Positions 53,541-61,437 of a stretch of DNA of 64,000 nucleotides are shown here, one piece after another. The notes beneath the pieces were generated by a model that was not told the DNA's origin, searched no databases, and worked only from the letters and a program-made list of their open reading frames with translations. The stretch is from positions 1 to 64,000 of the forward strand of contig CAZNGS010000002.1 in assembly GCA_964572825.1 (NCBI GenBank), written 5' to 3'. The first letter of the stretch is position 1. Each line of letters begins with the position of its first letter. This DNA comes from CAYVBE01 sp964572825. Its GTDB lineage: Bacteria; Planctomycetota; Brocadiia; SM23-32. The position numbers and the translations under genes are program-made.

Positions 53541-56381
53541 ATGACAAGACAAATCCAAAAACAGACGGTTAGCATCGCTGCGCTGGCGTTCATGTCCGCC
53601 GCATGGTTCGCCGGCCCCGTCCACGCGGAGGATGCAAAACCGTGGAACGTGGTGGGAAGCGACCGCATGCACGCGGTTGTGCTCGAAGGGGACACGCCGC
53701 TTTTCAGAATCGAGGACACGCGATTCGGCACAAACTGGAGATACATTCGATATACCGGGCGACCGGTCGCCGAAAACGGCGTTCGTGTCTATGAAGAAAA
53801 GGTCGGTCTCTGGTTGCCCTTCAAGGAAGCGCCTGAGAGGACGCTTTACGATTTCCGCTATGAATTGGCGCAAAGCGACTCGAACACGTTCGTGTGGCGT
53901 TACCGGTTCACGCCGGAGGGAGAGCCTTACGCTTTCGGTCGGCCCGGCACGGCGCAGGCGCCGGGCGCGGGTGTGGGCCCCCTCATTGCCCATGCTCCGT
54001 TCTTCGACGGAGCGAAATGCTCGATCGGCTTCGCGGAGGGGGAAGAAGAAGTGCTGCCCATGCCGCCGCCCCAATGGGGCAAAGGCGGCGTCAAGACGTT
54101 GACCTTCCGTACGGCAAACGGCCGGGACATCCGCTTTGAGTTCGCCCCACCGGCGTTTGTCCACTGCGACCATGCGGAAGTCCGTATCATGCTGGACAGC
54201 GGGAAACCCGTGCCCGTCAGCGAAACGTTCGAGGCGCAGGTGACGATGACTCTGCCGGAAAAGGCCGGTTTCGAGCCGGCCAACCGCTGGGTGAATACGT
54301 CGGACTGGATCGTTTACCCCGCTGACGATGATTTCGCGCCGGGCAGCGTGATCGGCGTGGAAGGCTGGCTGCACAAGCCTGCCGGCAAACATGGATGGCT
54401 CAAGATCGACGGCGACGATTTCAAATTCGAAGACGGCACGCCGGTCAAATTCGTCGGCGGCGGCATCCAATTCTCCCAGATGGCCCGCCCGTATGAAGAA
54501 TCCGACATGTGGAACGACAAATGGGCCAAGCATGGCATCAACCTAGTGCGGTTGCACAAGTTCATCAACCATGGCTGGGCCGGGGTGCTTTCCCCGGATC
54601 ACATGGTCCCCGACTCAGACAAGATCGACAAGTTCGACTATTACCATGCCTCCGCCAGGAAGCGAGGCGTCTATCTGGCCTGGTCCGGCGTGTTCCACAT
54701 GCGGGTTAACGAGCAGGACCGCGATCGGATCAAGCACTTCGATGAAATCGCCAGCGACCCGGAATTCCGGAGAAGGCCGGAATGGGGAGTCAATGTCTAC
54801 GGGTTGAAGAACATCGCCCCCGACATACAGGACCTGCTCATCGCCCAAACGCTGATGATGCTCAAGCGCAAGAACGAATACACCAGGCTTCACTACTATG
54901 AGGATCCCGCGCTGGCCTACATCGAACTGCACAACGAAGACGACATCTTTTTCCCGGGCGATAACTTTCAAAAGTTGGAAACGCGATTCCCGAAATACTT
55001 CGCCGACTTCCAGGCTCGCTTTAACGATTACCTGAAAGATAAGTACAAAACGCAGGAAGCCGTGGAAAAAGCCTGGGGCAACAGTTATCCCCGGGGACAA
55101 CAACTCGGCGATCTCCGCCCGGATTATCCGGGCTGGGCGATGAACGCCGGCGCCCACATCACTCCGCGCATTGTGGACACGCTCTATTTCATGTATTTGG
55201 AACAGTCCGGCTTTTACACGCGTTTTGCCCAAGCCATTCGCGACACCGGATACGGCGGAGCGATCGTGGGCGGCTGCTGGCAGGCCTCGACGTTTCTCGG
55301 TCACCTCTGCAATACGCTGACCGATTACGAAGTCGGCTTCATCGACCGGCACAACTACTCGGGCACGCCGCTGGACCGGCCCGGCGCGGGCACGATGAGC
55401 GCCGCGTTTCAACAGGTACGCCACCGCCCGTTCAATTTCTCTGAATGGGGCGGTGGAAGTGTCGCGGTGCCGACGGTGCTCATCTACGGCATGGGCCTGC
55501 AGGGGTGGGACGCCTCCTGCCAGTTCTGCAGCTCCAATCCGGGCATCATCAATCGAAGAAATCGCGGCGTGAACGATTCGCACGACGATTTCATCCAGAT
55601 TGGCCAGTATCCCGCACTGGCCCGCATGATCTACCGCGGCGACGTGAAGGAAGGCGATATCGTCGGCAACCGGCTCGTCAGCATTCCCGGCCTGTTCAAG
55701 GGTGACGTCGGCTTCGAAGAACAGTTCAGCCTTCTGGGCGGCGGGGCGAACCAGAAGGAATTCTCATCGGTCATTCCGCAGGCTGCGCTGATGGCCGGCC
55801 GCGTAGTTATCGAGTTTTTGGACGCCCCCGTGCCGGAAAACCCGATCATCAACAAAGTCGGGGACTTGATCGACGAGGAAGACCGCGTCGTGCGCTCCAA
55901 TACCGGACAACTGATGTGGGACTACTCCGGGCAGGGCTACTACACGGCCGACACGCCGGGGACGAAGGCGGTGATCGGTTATGTCACAGGCCGGAAGCTC
56001 GAACTCGGTGCCGTCATACTGAAAACCCCGGCCATTTGCCCCGTGAAGCTTTACGTCAACAGTTTGGACGAAGAAGCTCCGGTCGAAACCGCGGACCGGC
56101 TGCTCATCACTACGTTCGCTCGCGCGATGAGCAGTGGCGCGGTCTTCGACGACCTGAGCGAAAGGCCTTTGGAACCGGGCGGCGAGCCCCTGCTCATCGA
56201 ACCGGTGGTCGTGGACGTCACGCTGAAACGCAAAGGGAAGGCCAGGGTCTACGCGCTGGATCTCGACGGCAAAAAGGAACCTGGCATGTCGAGAATAGGG
56301 GTAAAGAAAACGCGCGACGCCCTTTCGTTCACATTGGACGGCGCGAAGAGCAAGACCGTGTATTACGTTGTGGAGTTCTAA
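53541..56381 (+). CDS. Secreted clan GH-A-like glycoside hydrolase (copy 1)
   Basis: ATG 53541 begins MTRQIQKQTVSIAALAFMSA, a Sec signal. The 946-residue protein has an N-terminal beta-sandwich of about 280 residues, then a barrel opened by DFKFEDGTPVKFVGGGIQF and WAKHGINLVRLHKFINHGWA, typical for GH5-like enzymes. YIELHNEDDIFF holds the probable acid/base Glu after Asn, and FNFSEWGGGSVAVPT the probable nucleophile Glu. A C-terminal sandwich (MWDYSGQGYYTADTPGTKAV) follows. The exact CAZy family is not clear. It has a paralogue 45 bp downstream; both belong with the GH26 gene in a small extracellular set. Confidence 0.7.
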   Translation: MTRQIQKQTVSIAALAFMSAAWFAGPVHAEDAKPWNVVGSDRMHAVVLEGDTPLFRIEDTRFGTNWRYIRYTGRPVAENGVRVYEEKVGLWLPFKEAPERTLYDFRYELAQSDSNTFVWRYRFTPEGEPYAFGRPGTAQAPGAGVGPLIAHAPFFDGAKCSIGFAEGEEEVLPMPPPQWGKGGVKTLTFRTANGRDIRFEFAPPAFVHCDHAEVRIMLDSGKPVPVSETFEAQVTMTLPEKAGFEPANRWVNTSDWIVYPADDDFAPGSVIGVEGWLHKPAGKHGWLKIDGDDFKFEDGTPVKFVGGGIQFSQMARPYEESDMWNDKWAKHGINLVRLHKFINHGWAGVLSPDHMVPDSDKIDKFDYYHASARKRGVYLAWSGVFHMRVNEQDRDRIKHFDEIASDPEFRRRPEWGVNVYGLKNIAPDIQDLLIAQTLMMLKRKNEYTRLHYYEDPALAYIELHNEDDIFFPGDNFQKLETRFPKYFADFQARFNDYLKDKYKTQEAVEKAWGNSYPRGQQLGDLRPDYPGWAMNAGAHITPRIVDTLYFMYLEQSGFYTRFAQAIRDTGYGGAIVGGCWQASTFLGHLCNTLTDYEVGFIDRHNYSGTPLDRPGAGTMSAAFQQVRHRPFNFSEWGGGSVAVPTVLIYGMGLQGWDASCQFCSSNPGIINRRNRGVNDSHDDFIQIGQYPALARMIYRGDVKEGDIVGNRLVSIPGLFKGDVGFEEQFSLLGGGANQKEFSSVIPQAALMAGRVVIEFLDAPVPENPIINKVGDLIDEEDRVVRSNTGQLMWDYSGQGYYTADTPGTKAVIGYVTGRKLELGAVILKTPAICPVKLYVNSLDEEAPVETADRLLITTFARAMSSGAVFDDLSERPLEPGGEPLLIEPVVVDVTLKRKGKARVYALDLDGKKEPGMSRIGVKKTRDALSFTLDGAKSKTVYYVVEF

Positions 56382-56426
56382 GAAAACCACGGGATCTTTC
56401 GAGGAACAATAACCGCGGGATGGGAC

Positions 56427-59400
56427 ATGAGCAACAATACGAACACATTCGGCCTTTTCGCCTCAATAGGTGTTCTTGGCTATCTGCTAACTCTTTGTAT
56501 TGCATGCGCTCATGGGGAGGAGGCCTTCAAACCGCAAAGGCATGGGACGACGAATAGCGAATGGACCGTTGTCGGGGCGCAACTGATGGACGTGGTCGTT
56601 GTGCACAAAGAGCGCATAGCGTTTTCCATGGACAACATACTGTGGGGCCCCGGATGGAATAAGGGATCCGCCTTCCTCGACCGTCGCGACTCTCTGGCGG
56701 AAGTCGTGGACGGCAAACGTCTGTATGAAGCCGGGCAAATCAGGCTCTACGACAACAAGGGCGATTACCCTCATGAACCTTTGCCGGGCTCCTATGATTT
56801 GCGCTACGAGATGAGCCAAATCGCCCCGGAAGCGGTTCGAATCCGTTACGAGGTTAAGACCGACAAAGACGTTCGCATGGGTTCTCCGGGCAGGCAAGAT
56901 GAAGACACCTTCACGATAGGCCCTAAGGTCGCGGCCGCCGCCCATTTCAGCGGAGGTGAGGCAACCTTCACCCTGGCCCACGGCGGAACGGAAAACCGCT
57001 CGCTGCCAACCCGAGGCGGCTTCAGTGGTGTGACCGCGATGACATTGACAACCGCCGATGGCAACGCGTTCCGCTTTTCCTTCGAACCCGCACTCTTTGT
57101 CCACGCTGATGCCGGCGAGATTCGCATGTTCTGCGGCAACAATGTCGAGGTGCCCGCCAATGGAACCATGACCCAGGAAATTCTGCTGACCTTGCCGGCG
57201 GCGCTTGCGTTCGAGCCGGCCAACCGCTGGGTGGACACCTCCGGCTGGTTTCCCTACGAGGGAAGGCAGGACTTCCGCCCGGGCAGCGCTATCGGCATGG
57301 AAGAGTGGCTGGCTGGCCCGGCCGGCAAGCGCGGTTACGTGCAGATAGACGAGGGCAAGGGCCGGTTCGTCTTCGAGGACGGCACTCCGGTGAAGTTCTG
57401 GGGGACGAACATCTCCTGGGCGGACATGGCGCGGCCGGAGGACGAGGTGGTGCGCTACGCCGACAAGTTCGCCAAACACGGCGTGAACATGGTGCGCATG
57501 CACAAGTTCGTGCACGAGCACACCGGTCTGGACGGCTGGCCGTACGACGCCAGCACCGTCTGGGACGGGATAATGGACCCGGACGACCCGATGGAGTTCC
57601 ACGAGGGGGCGATGCGGCGCTTCGACCACATGCATGCCGCGCTGAAGGAGCGGGGCATATACGCGGGATGGTCGCCGTTCGCGTTCCTGGGATTTCGCGA
57701 GAGGTATCGCGACCGACTCATCGATTACGACGAGTTGAAGGCGACCGGGGGAGGGGGCTGGCTCCGTGGCGGCCAGAGCATGGTGTACGGGACCTCCACG
57801 TTCGCCCGGGACGTGCAGGACCTCTACACCGAGCTGATCGTGAAGCTGCTGAACCACGTCAACCCGTACACCGGGCTTCGCTACGCCGACGACCCGGCCC
57901 TTGGTTTCGTGGAGTTCCGGAACGAGATATGTGGTTTTATAGGCAACGCGCGCGCGGGGCGCTCCCCGGTGTACAAGCGCCTCATCAGCGAGGAGTTCTG
58001 CCGGTGGCTGCGGGAACGGTATCCGTCTGAGGAGGCCCTGCGGGCGGCCTGGACGGTGCTCGGTCTCCAGGAAGGGGAAAGCCTGGACGAGGGCACGATC
58101 TTCCCCTTCCCCGACTGGGGCCGGATCAACCAGACCCCGCACTCACGCCGCCTGCTGGACAGTTACCGTTTCCTGTTCGAGTACCAGGATGGCTACTACC
58201 AGCGCTTCGTGCGCGCGGCGCGGGAGGCGGGCTACCGTGGACCGCTGGTGGGCTCGGGCTGGTGGACGGCGGACTGGCTCGGGTACCTCTACAATATGGA
58301 GAACGACCGGCGCGTCGGCATCATCGACCGGCACAACTATTCCGGCCGGGGCGCGATACTTCTTGGCCGTCCCGGCTGGGGCATATTGGGCTCCGGCAGT
58401 CAGCAGGTCGGCTGGACGAGCTTCAGCGACGTGGTCCGCGACCGCCCCTATGCGCTCACCGAATGGGCCGGCGCGCACGTATACGCGGCCGAGGTGTCCC
58501 CCATAGTGGGCCTGATCGGGATGGGTGTGCAGGGCTGGGACACGTCCACCCAGTACGGCAGCAACTGGTGGGGCATCGCGACCAACGCCCGCACCGGCAT
58601 CCACAACACGACCGAGGCCTTCCACCACATCGGACAGTGGCCTTTCATCAGCCGCATTCTCCACAGCGGCGCCCTGCGGCAGGGGGAAACCGTGGTGCGG
58701 CGCCGCGTGAGCATGGGCGATCTGTACCCTCTGGACGATGCATCGGCCGATGACTTCGTGCTGATGGGCGGAGAAAGCTGGCAGCAGATAGAGGACTCGG
58801 TGCCGCGCGAGGCCCTCGCCATCGGCCGTGTGGAGCTGGAGTTCGTGGACCGCCCGGTTGAGGACAAGCTCCTGATGGCCGACCTCGACCGGTATTGGGA
58901 CCGTGAGCGACGCATCATCCGCGCCAGCAACGGCCAGATCGTCTGGGACTACAGTGGACGGGGCTTCTTCACGGTTGACACTGAAGCCGGCCAGGCGGTC
59001 ATCGGCTTCGGCGGCGGCCGGCAGCACGTCCTGAGCGACGTGACCGTCTCTTACGACGTGCCGTTTGCGAACGTGTACGTCGTTCCCCGGCACCCGGGCG
59101 AGACGGTGGCGGAGGCGCGCAGCCTGGTGATCCTGGTGCTGGGCCGCACGGCGGACGAGGGCGACGTTCTGGAGGAGGGAGCGATGACACCCTTCCGAAC
59201 CGTGGAACCACCCCACACGGACGGCGGACGCGCTGAGGCCATCCGGCACTGGATAGAAAACCCGGTTCTGATCTTCGAACCGGTCCGGGCCACCCTCACC
59301 CTCAGCCACGAACACGGCATCAGCAACCCCTTCCACCAAACCGGCCAGTGGCCCTCCTTCCGCGTCTACGCCCTGGACCACGACGGTCGCCTGCCGGCCG

Positions 59401-59507
59401 AGCCGGTTCAGGTGCCGGTGATGCGAACCGCCGACGGGCAGCAGTTCGTGCTGGACGGCAGCCGTTACCAGACCATGTACTACCTTGTGACGTTCGAGAA
59501 TCCCTGA
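56427..59507 (+). CDS. Secreted clan GH-A-like glycoside hydrolase (copy 2)
   Basis: The 1026-residue protein starts with a hydrophobic export signal (SIGVLGYLLTLCIACAHG). It matches copy 1 in order: FEPANRWVDTSGW, FVFEDGTPVKFWGTNISWAD, FAKHGVNMVRMHKFVHEHTG, LGFVEFRNEICGF (probable acid/base Glu), GIIDRHNYSGRGA and YALTEWAGAHVYAAE (probable nucleophile Glu), VWDYSGRGFFTVDTEAGQAV near the C-terminus. Overall identity is modest, suggesting an old duplication and different substrates. Its stop is followed by an insertion-sequence remnant. Confidence 0.7.
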   Translation: MSNNTNTFGLFASIGVLGYLLTLCIACAHGEEAFKPQRHGTTNSEWTVVGAQLMDVVVVHKERIAFSMDNILWGPGWNKGSAFLDRRDSLAEVVDGKRLYEAGQIRLYDNKGDYPHEPLPGSYDLRYEMSQIAPEAVRIRYEVKTDKDVRMGSPGRQDEDTFTIGPKVAAAAHFSGGEATFTLAHGGTENRSLPTRGGFSGVTAMTLTTADGNAFRFSFEPALFVHADAGEIRMFCGNNVEVPANGTMTQEILLTLPAALAFEPANRWVDTSGWFPYEGRQDFRPGSAIGMEEWLAGPAGKRGYVQIDEGKGRFVFEDGTPVKFWGTNISWADMARPEDEVVRYADKFAKHGVNMVRMHKFVHEHTGLDGWPYDASTVWDGIMDPDDPMEFHEGAMRRFDHMHAALKERGIYAGWSPFAFLGFRERYRDRLIDYDELKATGGGGWLRGGQSMVYGTSTFARDVQDLYTELIVKLLNHVNPYTGLRYADDPALGFVEFRNEICGFIGNARAGRSPVYKRLISEEFCRWLRERYPSEEALRAAWTVLGLQEGESLDEGTIFPFPDWGRINQTPHSRRLLDSYRFLFEYQDGYYQRFVRAAREAGYRGPLVGSGWWTADWLGYLYNMENDRRVGIIDRHNYSGRGAILLGRPGWGILGSGSQQVGWTSFSDVVRDRPYALTEWAGAHVYAAEVSPIVGLIGMGVQGWDTSTQYGSNWWGIATNARTGIHNTTEAFHHIGQWPFISRILHSGALRQGETVVRRRVSMGDLYPLDDASADDFVLMGGESWQQIEDSVPREALAIGRVELEFVDRPVEDKLLMADLDRYWDRERRIIRASNGQIVWDYSGRGFFTVDTEAGQAVIGFGGGRQHVLSDVTVSYDVPFANVYVVPRHPGETVAEARSLVILVLGRTADEGDVLEEGAMTPFRTVEPPHTDGGRAEAIRHWIENPVLIFEPVRATLTLSHEHGISNPFHQTGQWPSFRVYALDHDGRLPAEPVQVPVMRTADGQQFVLDGSRYQTMYYLVTFENP

Positions 59508-59701
59508 GGAAGGTGCCTGAGAACATGTGGGCTGCGTGGTCGAAGCGATGGGCTATGGGCACGCGGGCGCTGGCCTCTCTTCGCCCCCCCTGTATGCCCC
59601 GCGTGCCCGGCCTGCGCCAGGTCTGTCGCGTGTGCCGCGAGCGCACGACCGGCGCCATCCATAGCACAGAGACCGCCTAACACTACAACGCGAAACTTTT
59701 T

Positions 59702-60157
59702 AGGGCTCTGGAGGTTCGCCTCCGTGCCTTCGAAGATGGGAGCGGCGGGACAGCCTGTTGCGCTCCAGCTTGTCGTGCACCAGCTCAATGGCCCTCGCGA
59801 CCGTGAGCCGACGACGCTCAAGCGCCGCGCCGAGGAGCTGTTTGGTAAGGGGAACCGTCAGCTCGAAGCCCTTTTTTCCCATCGCTTCCGAGCTATCGCC
59901 ACGAAGGCGTGAGCCAGCATGCACATGGTCATGTGATGATGCCAGCCCTGCCATTTGCGCACTTCAAACTCATCCAGACCTATCTCGCCCTTGGCCTCCC
60001 GGAAGCACTGCTCCACGAACCACTCCTTTTTGGCCACCCTTGCCATGGTCCGCAACTCGGCGTCCGGGCCCGCCACGCGGCGCCATCGGTTTCCTGGTCC
60101 GTCGCCGCTCGACTGAGAAACTTGACTGAGACAATCACGGCCGTCAAGCCGGCACAA
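59702..60157 (-). pseudogene. IS701-type transposase C-terminal remnant with frameshift
   Basis: On the minus strand MARVAKKEWFVEQCFREAKG, EIGLDEFEVRKWQGWHHHMT and LAHAFVAIARKRWEK match the C-terminal region of IS701-family transposases. At the A6 run near 59877 the frame shifts and continues as KKGFELTVPLTKQLLGAALE. The first two-thirds of the protein, including most catalytic residues, are missing. TACAACGCGAAACT at about 59682 may be a terminal repeat. The remnant fills the gap between the GH-A-like pair and the arylsulfotransferase-like gene; the rest of that gap (59508-59701, 60158-60304) shows no gene. Confidence 0.65.
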
Positions 60158-60304
60158 TTCGGCAAGGGGTTTGAATTTGCCTTCGCCGGCGGAGATAATC
60201 GTATTCTACGACTGGCCGCATGAGGGGGGCGGTGAGGCTACTCACAATGTGCACCGGGTGGAAGTGGTGCCTCGGCACCGCTGGGCAGAATGGAGTCTCC
60301 GACC

Positions 60305-61402
60305 ATGTCGCCAGCCGTGAGCGTCTACCGGCACGAGAAGTGTTTCAACGGCTACACGCTGTTCTGCGAAACTGTGGAGGATCCGTCCGAAGTCCCGGAG
60401 GGCCGTGCCCCCATCTATCTGGTGGACATGGAGGGCGGGCCCGTCCACGTCTGGCACGTTGAGACGGCCGTCCAGTCTTTCTGCCGGCTGTTGCCCGACG
60501 GCAACCTGCTCTACCCCACCCGCGACCGCTCCGAGCTGGCCGAGGCCGGCCTTCGCGAGCTGGACCCGCACAGCAACGTGCTGTGGTACCATCACTGCCG
60601 CATCGACCACGATTTCCAGGTGCTGGGCAACGGGCACCTGCTTCTGCACTGCATCGCCGACTATCCCTGGCCGGAGCTCGGACCGGGCCTGAAGCGCCAC
60701 CCCACCATCGTGCAGATCGACCGTAACGGCGCCCCGCAGTGGGTGTGGCGGGGGGAGGAACACGCCGCCGCCCTCGAGGACGTCCTGCCGCGCAAAAGCT
60801 GGGAGCATTTCCGGGACCGGGTGCGCAACGAATTCACTTTCGACTGGGCGCACAACAACGGGTGCCACGTCGTCCCGTCCAACCGCGCGTGGGAGCGCGA
60901 GAAAGCCACAGACGGGCCCGTGCGTTTCAGACCGGGGAACGTCGTGTTCTCCTACCGCAACGTGGACATCATGGGGGTCATCGACCGACCCACGGGCCAG
61001 GTGGTATGGGCCTGGGGACCGAGTGTGCTGGACGGACCGCACGACGCCCGGATGCTTGAGACGGGCAACCTGCTGATCTTCGAGGACGGCGCCGTGCGGG
61101 GTTACTCTCGGGTGATCGAGGTCAACCCCCTGACCGAGGAAATCGAGTGGGAGTACAAAGGCGACCCGCCCGAGAGCTTCTACAGCGAATCCATCGGCGG
61201 GGCGCAGCGGCTGCCCAACGGGAACACGCTGATCTGCGAAGGAAGCAAGTCCCACCTGTTCGAGGTGACTCCCGGGGGAGAGGTGGTTTGGGACTTCGTC
61301 AATCCCTTCGGCCGGGAAGGCGGTTCGGGGAACGTGTATCGATGTCGCCGGTACTCCCCCGGGTACGTTCAGCCGCTTCTGGACCGAGCGGGCAAGGCCT
61401 GA
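60305..61402 (+). CDS. Arylsulfotransferase (ASST)-like beta-propeller protein
   Basis: ATG 60305 has GGAG nine bases upstream; ATG 60290 is an in-frame alternative. The 365-residue protein has no signal peptide. Repeats of the type LLPDGNLLYPTRD, VLGNGHLLLHCIAD, MLETGNLLIFEDGA and RLPNGNTLICEGSKSHLFEV each precede a V-x-W strand (EVVWDFVNP). This is the blade pattern of the arylsulfotransferase/PQQ-like family. True ASST enzymes are exported and use a conserved His as sulfate acceptor; WAHNNGCHVVPSN could supply it, but the lack of a leader leaves the function open. Confidence 0.7.
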   Translation: MSPAVSVYRHEKCFNGYTLFCETVEDPSEVPEGRAPIYLVDMEGGPVHVWHVETAVQSFCRLLPDGNLLYPTRDRSELAEAGLRELDPHSNVLWYHHCRIDHDFQVLGNGHLLLHCIADYPWPELGPGLKRHPTIVQIDRNGAPQWVWRGEEHAAALEDVLPRKSWEHFRDRVRNEFTFDWAHNNGCHVVPSNRAWEREKATDGPVRFRPGNVVFSYRNVDIMGVIDRPTGQVVWAWGPSVLDGPHDARMLETGNLLIFEDGAVRGYSRVIEVNPLTEEIEWEYKGDPPESFYSESIGGAQRLPNGNTLICEGSKSHLFEVTPGGEVVWDFVNPFGREGGSGNVYRCRRYSPGYVQPLLDRAGKA

Positions 61403-61437
61403 GGTGCGTCCGGCGACGGAGCACCGGGCGCTTCGTG

